In this document: positions 10,460 to 19,100 of the stretch, one piece after another
How the letters are laid out: each line of letters starts with the position of its first letter
How positions within the stretch are numbered: position 1 is the stretch's first letter
Assembly: GCF_008728835.1 (NCBI RefSeq)
Contig: NZ_CP042582.1
Coordinates: forward strand, 4,819,001 to 4,883,000
DNA length: 64,000 nucleotides
Reading direction: 5' to 3'
Source of the DNA: Hypericibacter adhaerens
GTDB lineage: Bacteria > Pseudomonadota > Alphaproteobacteria > Dongiales > Dongiaceae
Program-made: the position numbers and the translations under genes
The notes under the pieces: model-generated
Seen by the model: only the letters and a program-made list of their open reading frames with translations
Told to the model about the DNA's origin: nothing
The model's database searches: none

Positions 10460-10463
<4 letters not shown>
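9417..10463 (+). CDS. Polyamine-type ABC transporter ATP-binding protein
   Basis: A 348-aa PotA-type importer ATPase acting at the cytoplasmic face. Walker A is GPSGSGKTT, the signature is LSGGQRQRVALARAL and Walker B is VLLLDEP, followed by the H-loop YVTHDQGEA. The C-terminal 100 residues form the regulatory TOBE region (FSIRPEKITL). It follows the binding-protein gene after a strong hairpin and overlaps the first permease gene by four bases (ATGA). Confidence 0.95.
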
Positions 10464-11381
<918 letters not shown>

Positions 11382-11392
<11 letters not shown>

Positions 11393-12221
11393 GGCCGCCG
11401 CCAACACCAGCCAGCGCATGGGCGAGCGGCCGAGCCTCAGCCTCAGGGCCGCGGCCACCTTCGGGCTCCTGTTCCTCAACCTGCCGCTGGCCTTCATCCT
11501 GCTCTACGCCTTCTCGACCGACGACCGCAGCTTCACCTTCCCGCCCCCGGGCCTGACGCTGAAATGGTTCGCCGTCGCCTGGGAGCGCGACGACATCTGG
11601 CAGGCGCTGTGGCTGTCGGTCCGGGTCGCGATGATGGGAACCGCGATCGCGCTGGTGCTGGGCACGCTTGCCGCCGCCGCCATGTTCCGCTTCAGGTTCT
11701 TCGGCAAGGAATCGGTCACGCTCCTGATCCTGCTGCCGATCGCGCTGCCGGGCATCGTCACCGGCATCAGCCTGCGCTCGGCCTTCGGCGTCGCCGATAT
11801 TCCCTTCAGCTACTGGACGATCGTGCTGGGCCACGCCACCTTCTGCATCGTCGTCGTGTACAACAACGTGATCGCGCGGCTGCGCCGCTCCTCGCCCGCC
11901 CTGGTCGAGGCCTCGATGGATCTGGGCGCCAACAGCTTCCAGACCTTCCGCCATGTGGTGCTGCCCAACATCGCGACGGCGCTGCTCGCGGGCGGGATGC
12001 TGGCCTTTGCCCTTTCCTTCGACGAGGTCATTGTCACGACCTTCACCGCCGGCCAGCAGCAGACGATCCCGATCTGGATCCTGGGGCAATTGTTACGGCC
12101 GCGCGAACGTCCCGTCACAAATGTCGTCGCCGTGTTCGTGATCCTGGTGACGATGCTGCCCATCCTTTGTGCGTATTGGCTCACCCGCGACACGCATGAC
12201 GCGAGCGGCAGCGGCAAGTAG
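11382..12221 (+). CDS. Polyamine-type ABC transporter permease 2
   Basis: A 279-aa PotC-type permease and the last gene of the transporter unit. Its EAA loop reads [22 protein letters not shown]. The chosen ATG at 11382 lies inside the end of the preceding gene behind a GGAG. A later ATG at 11418 is possible and would remove a non-hydrophobic leader. No downstream partner gene follows on this strand before the cold-shock gene. Confidence 0.93.
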
Positions 12222-12448
12222 GTGGCGCCGGCGATCGGCCGGTGGCATTTCCATGTCAAAGGAAAACCCGCTTGCCAGTCCATTTTGCGGCTGGACAAGA
12301 TAGCGTAACGATCAAAGGTCCGGGCGCTGCCGCGTCGCCTGCTCAATAGAGCGTCCAGACAACGTTCCCCCGAACCGCTGATTGCTTGACCAACCGCGCC
12401 GGCGTCCCGGCGCGGCCACTGACTTGCCCATCGACCAGGGAGACTTTG
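12222..12448 (+). promoter_or_regulatory. Upstream region and probable long leader of the cold-shock gene
   Basis: A 227-base non-coding stretch separates the transporter operon from the csp ATG. It includes TTGCTTGACC near 12383 and a stretch less GC-rich than its surroundings around 12295-12375. Cold-shock mRNAs are known for long structured leaders that act as thermosensors; the placement is consistent, but I cannot define the start site. Confidence 0.35.
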
Positions 12449-12658
12449 ATGGCTACCGGCACCGTGAAGTGGTTCAACCCGACCAAAGGCTACGGATTCA
12501 TCCGCCCTGATGGCGGCACCAAAGACGTGTTCGTCCATGTGACCGCCGTGCAGCGCGCCGGCCTGCAGACCCTGAAAGAGGGTCAGAAGATCGGCTTCGA
12601 GATCCAGCACAGCAAGGACGGACGGGAATCCGCGGAAAACCTGGCGGTCGTGGACTGA
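12449..12658 (+). CDS. Cold-shock domain protein (CspA family)
   Basis: A 69-aa single-domain cold-shock protein that binds single-stranded RNA and DNA and melts RNA structure. RNP1 is KGYGFIRPD and RNP2 is DVFVHVTAV. The N-terminus MATGTVKWFNPTKGYGF is typical. The ATG follows a CCAGGGAGACTTTG ribosome site. A clean terminator follows, so it is probably monocistronic. Confidence 0.97.
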   Translation: MATGTVKWFNPTKGYGFIRPDGGTKDVFVHVTAVQRAGLQTLKEGQKIGFEIQHSKDGRESAENLAVVD

Positions 12659-12691
12659 ACGCCGCTCGATCTTCCGAGAGCATGACGAGAA

Positions 12692-12725
12692 GGGCCGGCG
12701 CCAACGCGCCGGCCCGATTTGTTTG
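12692..12725 (+). terminator. Terminator of the cold-shock gene
   Basis: GGGCCGGCGC, a CAAC loop and GCGCCGGCCC form a perfect 10-bp stem followed by GATTTGTTTG. It lies 33 bases past the csp stop on the plus strand. Confidence 0.85.
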
Positions 12726-12756
12726 CGGGCCAATCAAACTTTGCCGCGAGGTCACT

Positions 12757-12788
12757 TCCTTCACCTCCCCCTTGAGGAGGAGAGGTTT
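12757..12788. repeat. Partial arm of the MITE-like repeat family
   Basis: The sequence ccttcacctcccccttgaggaggagaggttta matches the outer arm of the elements at 5590 and 44473, without the centre or the second arm. It abuts the 3' end of the ketopantoate reductase gene and looks like a decayed or solo copy. Confidence 0.55.
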
Positions 12789-13713
12789 AGTCGAGGTTGC
12801 GCTTCGCCTCATAGACCGCGACATGGCAGGCGGCGGCCTCGGCAAGCGGGGTCGCGACGCCCAGCGCCCGCCCGCGTGCGACCATGTCACCCAGGATATG
12901 CGCGCCCTCGGTGGGCCCACCGCGCTCGATGTCGCGCAGCATCGAGGCCGTCACCGCCGAGGCCGGATCGGTCAGGCGCTGCTCCGTCGCCTTGAGGAAC
13001 CGGTCGCGCGGCGGATATCCCGAGGCGGTCGCCACCGCCGCGCTCTCGCGCAAGAAGGATCGCGCGACCGGGACGCCGCCCGGCTGCCGCGCGATCTCGC
13101 CGACCGAGCCGCGCATCAGGCAGGTGAGGCCCGCCAGCGACGCCAGCAGGGTGAACTTCTCCCACATGTCCTGGAGGATGTTGTCGCTGGCTTCGGACTT
13201 GAACCTGGCCGGCGCCATGGCGGCGGCGATCGCCTGCACGCGATCGCTGGATCCGCCGGCGCGCTCGCCGAAGATGATGCGCGGCGGCAGATCGAGATGC
13301 CGGATCTCGCCGGACGGTCCCAGCGTGGCGGAGATCTGGCAAAGACCGCCCAGGACCCGGCCCGTCCCGAACGCCGCATCGAGCCGGTCGAGATGGATCA
13401 GCCCGTTCAAGAGCGGAAGGATTGCGCAACCGGGCCCGACATGGGGCGCCAGCGCCGCGATGGCGGCGTCCAGATCGTAGGCCTTGCAGGCGAGCAGAAC
13501 CGTGTCGAAGGGCGCAGCCGCGGCCTCGCCCGGCAGCAGCAGCCGGGGCTCGAGCCGGGCGGCACCATCGGGACTTTCGATCGACAGGCCCTGCCGGCGC
13601 AGGATCGCCGCGCGGCCGGGCCGCACCAGGAAGGTCACATCCTCGCCCGCCTCCTGCAGCCGGCCGCCGAAATAACCGCCCACGCCGCCCGCGCCCAGCA
13701 CCAGCCAACGCAT
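12787..13713 (-). CDS. panE: 2-Dehydropantoate 2-reductase (ketopantoate reductase)
   Basis: A 308-aa NADPH-dependent reductase of the PanE/ApbA family; the named reaction is ketopantoate to pantoate in coenzyme A synthesis. The N-terminal Rossmann motif is GAGGVGGYFGGRL. The catalytic-lysine region reads CKAYD, and the C-terminal helical domain includes DNILQDMWEKF (the family's conserved W-K segment) and SMLRDIERGGPTE. The ATG at 13713 is preferred over the longer frame to 13812, which would add a non-homologous leader. It is divergent from the TPR-SGNH gene. Family members also reduce other 2-oxo acids, so the exact substrate is not certain. Confidence 0.88.
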   Translation of the reverse strand: MRWLVLGAGGVGGYFGGRLQEAGEDVTFLVRPGRAAILRRQGLSIESPDGAARLEPRLLLPGEAAAAPFDTVLLACKAYDLDAAIAALAPHVGPGCAILPLLNGLIHLDRLDAAFGTGRVLGGLCQISATLGPSGEIRHLDLPPRIIFGERAGGSSDRVQAIAAAMAPARFKSEASDNILQDMWEKFTLLASLAGLTCLMRGSVGEIARQPGGVPVARSFLRESAAVATASGYPPRDRFLKATEQRLTDPASAVTASMLRDIERGGPTEGAHILGDMVARGRALGVATPLAEAAACHVAVYEAKRNLD

Positions 13714-13838
13714 TGCCCGGAAACCTCTTGTTAAGCGAAACGGTCGGAGATTTGGCGGCGCCCTGCCCTGTTGCTGGCCGGGCGGCCGATGGGCATAGTG
13801 TCGCCCGTCCAATCCCCGATCAACCGAGGCGAAGCAAG

Positions 13839-15269
13839 GTGCAGGACTCCAAGCGGCTGCTCGATAACGGCCGATTCTATCATCGCCAGGGTCGCCTGAC
13901 CGAGGCGGCGGACATCTATCGCCAGGTGCGGCGTGAAGATCCCAAGAATGCGATGGCGCATCACCTGCTGGGGCTGGTGTCGCATCAGCAGGGCAAGCGC
14001 GACGAGGCTCTCCAGGCCCTGTCGGAGGCGGTCCGGCTGGATCCGGAGAACCCCGCCTATCGCACCGGCCTGGCCGAGGTCCTGATCCTGGAGAACGATG
14101 TCGAGGCGGTACGCACCCATCTCGAGGCGGCGCAGGCGCACGACGCGCGCGCGGCCGTGCTGCTGGTGCGCCAGGCCGTGCTGTGGGGCCAGATCGGCGA
14201 GCCGGCGATCGCGGTCAAGACCGCCGAGGATGCGGTGGCGGCCGACCCCGATCATCCGCCGGCGCAGCAGGTGCTGGGCATGCTGCTGCGCGAGCAGGGC
14301 GACCTGCAGGGCGCCGTCACCCATCTGCTGAAAGCCCGCAGCCTGACGCCGACCGCGCCCGATCCGCAGACCACCCTGGCGCTCACCCTCTTCGCGCTGG
14401 GCCGCGCCGACGAGATCGCCGCCCTGCCGCCGCCGGCCGACGACCGCAACCTCTATCGCGAAGCCGTGCTGACCGCGCTCGCCGCCTGGCAGCAGGGCGA
14501 GCTGCCGCGGATCGAAGCGGCGCTCACCGCCTGCGACCGCATCGCCCAGGCGCGCGGCGGGCGCACCGAGGATGTCTATGCCGGCTATCACGGCCAGATG
14601 GCGCGCCTGCTCGATGCACGCAAGAAATCGACGGAGCTCTACAAGCAGAAGGTCGCCGGCGAGGCCGCCGTCATCGGCGACATGCAGTCGCTGTCGGCCG
14701 CCAACCTGACGGTCAAGCTGGGCGGCGAGACCTTGCGCCTGCGCACCGCCTTCGTGCCCGGCTGCATCGCGATCAATCTCTTCAAGGCCGCTTCCAATTC
14801 CTGTCGGGCCGGCTTCGAGGCGGCGCTCGACCGGCAGCCGGCGGGCAGCCGCGTCATCGCCTCGGTGGGCGACATGGATTGCCGCTACACGGTCGGCTTC
14901 ATGGACCTGCTGCGCCGGCATCCGGAGATGGACGGCCAGAAGCTCGTCAGCGAGACGGTGCAGCGCTACGCCGACTGGATCATCGATGCCGCCAACCAGC
15001 GCAATCTCGATCTGGTCTTCATGGGCCCGCCGGCGCGCGCGGTCGCCTTGAACCTGGTGCCGCCCGCCGATGCGAGGGAGTTCCTCGAACTGGTCGAGTT
15101 CTTCAACAGCGAGCTGCGCGCCGCGGCGGGCCGCGCCGGCTTGATCTATATCGATCTCTACAGCGCCACGGTGGGTCCCAATCGCCGCGGCCGCGAGGAT
15201 TGCTTCATCGACACGACCCACGTCACGCCCGCGGCGGTCGCGGCGGCGATCCGCGCCGCCGGTTTCTGA
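13839..15269 (+). CDS. TPR protein fused to a C-terminal SGNH-hydrolase-like domain
   Basis: A 476-aa protein. Residues 1-165 or so contain tetratricopeptide repeats (for example GRLTEAADIYRQVRREDPKNA and GKRDEALQALSEAVRLDPENP). Residues of about 275-476 look like an SGNH/GDSL-type fold: a GDMD in the position of block I, LDLVFMGPPA in the middle, and a terminal DTTHVT supplying a D..H pair. No signal peptide is visible. The GTG at 13839 is preferred because no ATG begins near the first repeat and GAGG lies about 10 bases upstream. The enzyme activity is unproven because the usual GDS serine is not obvious. Confidence 0.65.
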   Translation: MQDSKRLLDNGRFYHRQGRLTEAADIYRQVRREDPKNAMAHHLLGLVSHQQGKRDEALQALSEAVRLDPENPAYRTGLAEVLILENDVEAVRTHLEAAQAHDARAAVLLVRQAVLWGQIGEPAIAVKTAEDAVAADPDHPPAQQVLGMLLREQGDLQGAVTHLLKARSLTPTAPDPQTTLALTLFALGRADEIAALPPPADDRNLYREAVLTALAAWQQGELPRIEAALTACDRIAQARGGRTEDVYAGYHGQMARLLDARKKSTELYKQKVAGEAAVIGDMQSLSAANLTVKLGGETLRLRTAFVPGCIAINLFKAASNSCRAGFEAALDRQPAGSRVIASVGDMDCRYTVGFMDLLRRHPEMDGQKLVSETVQRYADWIIDAANQRNLDLVFMGPPARAVALNLVPPADAREFLELVEFFNSELRAAAGRAGLIYIDLYSATVGPNRRGREDCFIDTTHVTPAAVAAAIRAAGF

Positions 15270-15300
15270 GCGTCGACCGAAGAACGCCTCGAGCGCTCCG

Positions 15301-15474
15301 ATGAACGCGGTGCTGTCGCTCTACCTGCTCTGGGTGCTGCTGCCCGGCGCGATCGCGGCCGTGATCGGCGCGGCGCTCTTGCGCGCCAACAGGCTCAAAG
15401 GCGCGTTGCTGGGGGCCGTGGCGGGATTGGTGCTGGGTCAGTTGGCGATGCTGCTGCTGAGCGCTCCGCACTGA
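15301..15474 (+). CDS. Small two-helix membrane protein, 57 aa
   Basis: Encodes 57 residues with two hydrophobic segments (YLLWVLLPGAIAAVIGAALL, then LLGAVAGLVLGQLAMLLL) joined by a short basic turn (RANRLKG). It starts 31 bases after the preceding stop on the same strand. The upstream GAGCGCTCCG is only a weak ribosome site. I do not recognise a family. Composition and length support a real small membrane protein, but it could also be chance. Confidence 0.45.
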   Translation: MNAVLSLYLLWVLLPGAIAAVIGAALLRANRLKGALLGAVAGLVLGQLAMLLLSAPH

Positions 15475-15615
15475 GCGGCGAGGCCGGCGCCGTTTGATTC
15501 GTTGCAAATGACGCTGCGGCCGAATGGCGCTCGCGCGCCCAGGTCAGGACGGCCGCCAGGCGCTGCGTCGAAAGCCCTTTCCAGATCAACATCTTGCCGG
15601 GCCGCCGAAAGTTTG

Positions 15616-15630
15616 TGCGAATGAGTTGCA
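15616..15630 (+). promoter_or_regulatory. Possible Fur-type iron box upstream of bfd
   Basis: TGCGA-N5-TTGCA is a near-perfect inverted repeat of the TGCAA-N5-TTGCA type reported for alphaproteobacterial Fur. It lies about 75 bases before the bfd start, within a local AT-rich patch. The placement fits iron control of bfd-bfr, but a 15-base match alone is weak evidence. Confidence 0.3.
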
Positions 15631-15704
15631 ATCGCTCAAATCATCGCTTAATTAAGAACCGCTTGCAACAACCTCATGGCGCCTCGCCAGGAGACGGCCT
15701 GTCG

Positions 15705-15920
15705 ATGTATGTCTGCAATTGCAATGGCTTGAGTGAAGGGGCGGTGCGCGAGCAGATCGCGCGGCGCTCGAGCGCCGGCGGCGGTTCCGGTCCCGGTTCC
15801 GTCGGTCAATTGTTCGGCTGCTTCGGTTGCAAGGCGCAATGCGGCAAATGCGTTGCGGAAATGAAGCAGCTCATCGACGAGGCCAGCCGGCCGAGGAGCA
15901 TGCTGCTCGCGGCCGAGTGA
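15705..15920 (+). CDS. bfd: Bacterioferritin-associated ferredoxin-like protein
   Basis: A 71-aa [2Fe-2S] protein of the Bfd / BFD-domain family, which in other bacteria docks on bacterioferritin and supplies electrons to release stored iron. The family ligands are visible as CNCNG near the start and CGKC near residue 50. Between them is an unusual Gly/Ser-rich insertion and two extra cysteines ([12 protein letters not shown]). It is followed after 31 bases by bfr, which supports the role. The ATG at 15705 is chosen because the Cys motif begins at residue 4. Confidence 0.88.
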   Translation: MYVCNCNGLSEGAVREQIARRSSAGGGSGPGSVGQLFGCFGCKAQCGKCVAEMKQLIDEASRPRSMLLAAE

Positions 15921-15951
15921 CGCCTCGCTCGACAACGAGGGAGAGGCGTCA

Positions 15952-16425
15952 ATGAAGGGCGACAAGCACGTCATCGAGCAGCTCAACCGCGTCCTCACCA
16001 ACGAGCTGACGGCGGTCAATCAGTATTTCCTCCATGCGCGCATGTACGACAATTGGGGGCTGAAGCGGCTCGGCAAGCATCTCTACGAGGAATCGATCGA
16101 AGAGATGAAGCATGCGGACAAGATCGTCCAGCGCGTGCTGCTGCTCGAAGGCCTGCCCAACATGCAGGATCTCCACAAGCTGAAGATCGGCGAGACCGTG
16201 CCCGAGGCGCTCGCCGCCGATCTCGATCTGGAGCGGCGCGCCCGCAAGACGCTGATCGAGGCGATCGGCCTCTGCGAGAAGGTGCCGGACTATGTGAGCC
16301 GCGCGCTGTTGCGCCATATCCTCGACGACACCGAGGAGCATATTGACTATCTCGAGACGCAGCTCGAGCTCGTGGAGAAGACCGGCCTGCAGAACTACCT
16401 GCAGACGCAGACGATCGAGAGCTGA
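15952..16425 (+). CDS. bfr: Bacterioferritin
   Basis: A 157-aa heme-containing iron-storage subunit of the 24-mer shell. Ferroxidase residues E18, E51, H54, E94 and H130 and heme-ligand M52 are all in place. The position matching E127 of the E. coli protein is threonine (DDTEEHID), with glutamates at 128 and 129. The ATG follows GAGAGGCGTCA. It is adjacent to bfd and probably in one operon. Confidence 0.96.
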   Translation: MKGDKHVIEQLNRVLTNELTAVNQYFLHARMYDNWGLKRLGKHLYEESIEEMKHADKIVQRVLLLEGLPNMQDLHKLKIGETVPEALAADLDLERRARKTLIEAIGLCEKVPDYVSRALLRHILDDTEEHIDYLETQLELVEKTGLQNYLQTQTIES

Positions 16426-16460
16426 CTCCTTCTATCCTCTCCGCCCGCGCTGCCTCTTTC

Positions 16461-16546
16461 TGTCATCCCCGCGACAGCGGGGATCCATCTTGATCCAGCG
16501 TACCGGCGTAGAAATGGACCCCCGCTTTCGCGGGGGTGACGAAGGA
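16461..16546. repeat. Palindromic repeat, 'GTCATCCCCGC' family, full copy
   Basis: Two hairpin units in opposite orientation (tgtcatccccgcgacagcggggatccatcttga ... aaatggacccccgctttcgcgggggtgacgaagga) make an 86-base imperfect palindrome. It fills most of the 177-base gap between the convergent bfr and FAD-oxidoreductase genes. The same structure recurs at 50346-50433. Confidence 0.85.
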
Positions 16547-16602
16547 GTCGTCACGGCTTCCGTCGTCTCTCTTTCGTCACGCTGAACGACTCCCGCGATG
16601 CC

Positions 16603-18192
16603 TCACACTCTCCTTCCGAAATCCTTGATCACGCGGTGCGCGGCGTTGCGTCCCGGCACGCCGGAGACGCCGCCGCCGGGATGCGAGCCCGATCCGCAGA
16701 GATAGAGGCCCTTGACCGGCGTGCGGTACTGCGCGGCGTCGGGATGGGGCCTCAGGCTGAAGATCTGGTCGAGATCGTGGCGGCCATGGAAGATGTCGCC
16801 TTCGGTCAGGCCGAAGACGCGCTCGAGATCGAGCGGCGTCAGAAGCTGCCGGCCCACGATCAGCGATTTCAGCCCCGGCATATGCCGCTCGATCTGCGCC
16901 AGGGCCTGCTCCGCCACCCGGGGCCCGATCGCATCCCAGCTCTGCCCGTCCGCGAGGCGGTAGGGACAGTATTTGGCGATCAGGCTCATCACGTGATGGC
17001 CGTGCGGCGCCAGGCTGTCGTCGAGCGCCGAAGGGATGCGGATGTCGATATAGAACTCGTCCGGAATCTCGCCGAGGCTGGCCTTGCGATAGGCCGTCTC
17101 GATCGCCGCGCGCTCCGGGATGATGGTGATCGAGGAACCGAGCGCGATCGCGGCTTCCGCCCCCTCGATCTCGGCAAAGCGCGGCGTGCCGGCGAGCGCC
17201 AGGTTCATGCGGATCGTCGCGTGGCCGTAGCGTAGCGCGCCGATGTCGCGGGCGAAGGCTTCGGGCAGATGTTCGGCGCCGACGAATTTGAGGAAGGTGC
17301 GCTTGGGATCGGTGTTGGCCAGCACCATGCGGGCGCGGATCTCCTCCCCGCCCTCGAGCCTTACGCCTTGAGCGCGCCCCGCCTCCACGATGATCCGCTC
17401 GACGGGAGCCGCGGTGCGCAGCTCGACGCCGTGGGCGCGCGCGGCGCCCGCCATGGCCTGGGTGATGGCGCCCATGCCGCCCTTGGCCATGCCCCAGCCG
17501 CCGCGCCTGCCCTCGAACTCGCCCAGCGCGTGGTGGAAGAAGGGAATGGCGGAACCCGGCTGATCGAGGCTCGAGAAATTGCCCGAGACGCAGTGGGCGG
17601 CATAGAGGTTGCGGATGCGCTCGCTCTCGAACCAGCGCTCCACCGTCGCGTTGGCCGAACTGGTGAAGAGCTGCAGCAGCAGATGACGGTCGGCCGGATC
17701 GAGCGCCTTGATCTGGCGCCCCGCCCCCACCATCGAGAGCAGCTCCAGGAACCCGCCGCCCAGATGCGGCGGCTCCTTGAACCATTGCTCGCGGATGACG
17801 TTGCCGACCCGCTGCACCGCCGCCCCGAACCGCTCGATCGCCTCATAGTCGCGGTTGGAGAAGCGGCCGACCGCGGCGCGGTCGTGATCCTCGTCGCCCG
17901 TGGTCAGCAGCGGCTTGCCGTCGGAAAAGAGATCGAGATGCCCCTTGAGGGGGATCGTCTGATAGCCGTGGGCCGGCAGGTCGAGGTCGCGCACAATCTC
18001 GGGGCGCAGCAGGCTGACGGTATAGGAGGCGACCGAGTTGCGGTAGCCCGGATGGAACTCCTCCGTCACCGCGGCGCCGCCCAGCACCGGGCGGCGCTCC
18101 ACCACCAGCGTCTTCAGGCCAGCCTTCCCCAGATAGGCCGCCGCGGTCAGGCCGTTATGCCCACCGCCAATCACGATCGCGTCGTACGCCAT
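16603..18192 (-). CDS. FAD-dependent NAD(P)/FAD oxidoreductase (phytoene desaturase/PYROXD2-like)
   Basis: A 529-aa flavoprotein of the amine-oxidase/phytoene-dehydrogenase superfamily. The N-terminal dinucleotide motif is DAIVIGGGHNGLTAAAYLGKAG with ERRPVLGGAA following. The C-terminal FAD segment is LYLCGSGSHPGGGVSGVPGRNAA. No other carotenoid genes are nearby, so a carotenoid role is not indicated; the protein resembles the broadly distributed PYROXD2-type group of unknown substrate. It is convergent with bfr. Confidence 0.85.
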   Translation of the reverse strand: MAYDAIVIGGGHNGLTAAAYLGKAGLKTLVVERRPVLGGAAVTEEFHPGYRNSVASYTVSLLRPEIVRDLDLPAHGYQTIPLKGHLDLFSDGKPLLTTGDEDHDRAAVGRFSNRDYEAIERFGAAVQRVGNVIREQWFKEPPHLGGGFLELLSMVGAGRQIKALDPADRHLLLQLFTSSANATVERWFESERIRNLYAAHCVSGNFSSLDQPGSAIPFFHHALGEFEGRRGGWGMAKGGMGAITQAMAGAARAHGVELRTAAPVERIIVEAGRAQGVRLEGGEEIRARMVLANTDPKRTFLKFVGAEHLPEAFARDIGALRYGHATIRMNLALAGTPRFAEIEGAEAAIALGSSITIIPERAAIETAYRKASLGEIPDEFYIDIRIPSALDDSLAPHGHHVMSLIAKYCPYRLADGQSWDAIGPRVAEQALAQIERHMPGLKSLIVGRQLLTPLDLERVFGLTEGDIFHGRHDLDQIFSLRPHPDAAQYRTPVKGLYLCGSGSHPGGGVSGVPGRNAAHRVIKDFGRRV

Positions 18193-18380
18193 TCACCGCC
18201 CCCCTTTGCTTTCGCGGCCGGCAGTCTAAGGACCTGGCCTTCATGCGGCCAGCCCCTCGCGGCCCCGCTCGGGTTTCGCCCTCTGGCTCTGGTCACGCCG
18301 CGGAGAGCAGGATAGCCTTGGCACCTCGGGCCGGAGCGCCGTCGCGGGCGGAGCGGCGAGCAAATGGGGGCAAGGGTTCC

Positions 18381-18575
18381 ATGATGGCTGCGATCATCCG
18401 GCAGGTGCCGGGGCTCATCGGTGCGATCGCCGCTTACGTCGTGCTGAAGTTCATGCGATGGCTGCTCGGCATCCAATCGATCGCCGGCGAGCTCCTGATC
18501 CTCATCGTCGTCGTGCTGGTCGTGGCGCTCCTGGCGGAGCGGGCGATGCGGAAATACCAGCAATCGAACCTGTGA
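18381..18575 (+). CDS. Small membrane protein, 64 aa
   Basis: A 64-residue protein with hydrophobic segments at about residues 8-30 and 38-55 and a basic C-terminus (ERAMRKYQQSNL). The ATG pair at 18381 follows GGGGGCAAGGG. It is divergent from the FAD oxidoreductase gene. I recognise no family; it is likely an inner-membrane microprotein. Confidence 0.55.
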   Translation: MMAAIIRQVPGLIGAIAAYVVLKFMRWLLGIQSIAGELLILIVVVLVVALLAERAMRKYQQSNL

Positions 18576-18698
18576 GGCCGCGCGGCGGCGGGGGCTCGTC
18601 GCTGGCGATGCGCGCGCCCTGCGGCTTGGCACACGAGCGCCGGTGACAGGCCCGCACAGCGCCCTTTCCTTCCCATCCCGCATAAACGGAACCCGCCC

Positions 18699-19025
18699 AT
18701 GTGGACGATTCTCCTGCTGATCGGCTCGAACATCTTCATGACCTTCGCCTGGTATGGGCATCTCAAATACACGAGCTCGCCGCTCTGGATGGCGATCCTG
18801 GCGAGCTGGGGCATCGCCTTCTTCGAATACTGCCTGCAGGTGCCGGCGAACCGGATCGGCTTCGGCGAGTTCAACGGCGCGCAGCTCAAGACCATCCAGG
18901 AGATCATCACCCTGGTGGTCTTCGCCGGCTTCTCGGTGCTCTATCTGGGCGAGAGCCTGCGCTGGAACCACGCGGCCGGCTTCGCCTGCCTGGTGGCCGC
19001 CGCCTTCTTCATGTTCAAGGCCTGA
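18699..19025 (+). CDS. DUF486 / DMT-like small membrane protein
   Basis: A 108-aa integral membrane protein of the DUF486 family with four hydrophobic segments. Family marks are SNIFMTFAWYGHLK at the start, FFEYCLQVPANRIG in the middle and the AGFACLVAAAFFMFKA end. It is related in shape to small multidrug resistance and DMT proteins; the transported substrate is unknown. It precedes the P-type ATPase gene by 75 bases. Confidence 0.88.
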   Translation: MWTILLLIGSNIFMTFAWYGHLKYTSSPLWMAILASWGIAFFEYCLQVPANRIGFGEFNGAQLKTIQEIITLVVFAGFSVLYLGESLRWNHAAGFACLVAAAFFMFKA

Positions 19026-19100
19026 GGGACGGCGGCGGTTCGCGAGCTCGTCACGGAAGCGGCGGTGTTTCCGCCATATTGAAGCGGGAGAGTGCCCGTC

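Noticed and set aside
16603-18192. Carotenoid phytoene desaturase
   Set aside because: No other crt genes are present; the protein fits the wider PYROXD2-like group.
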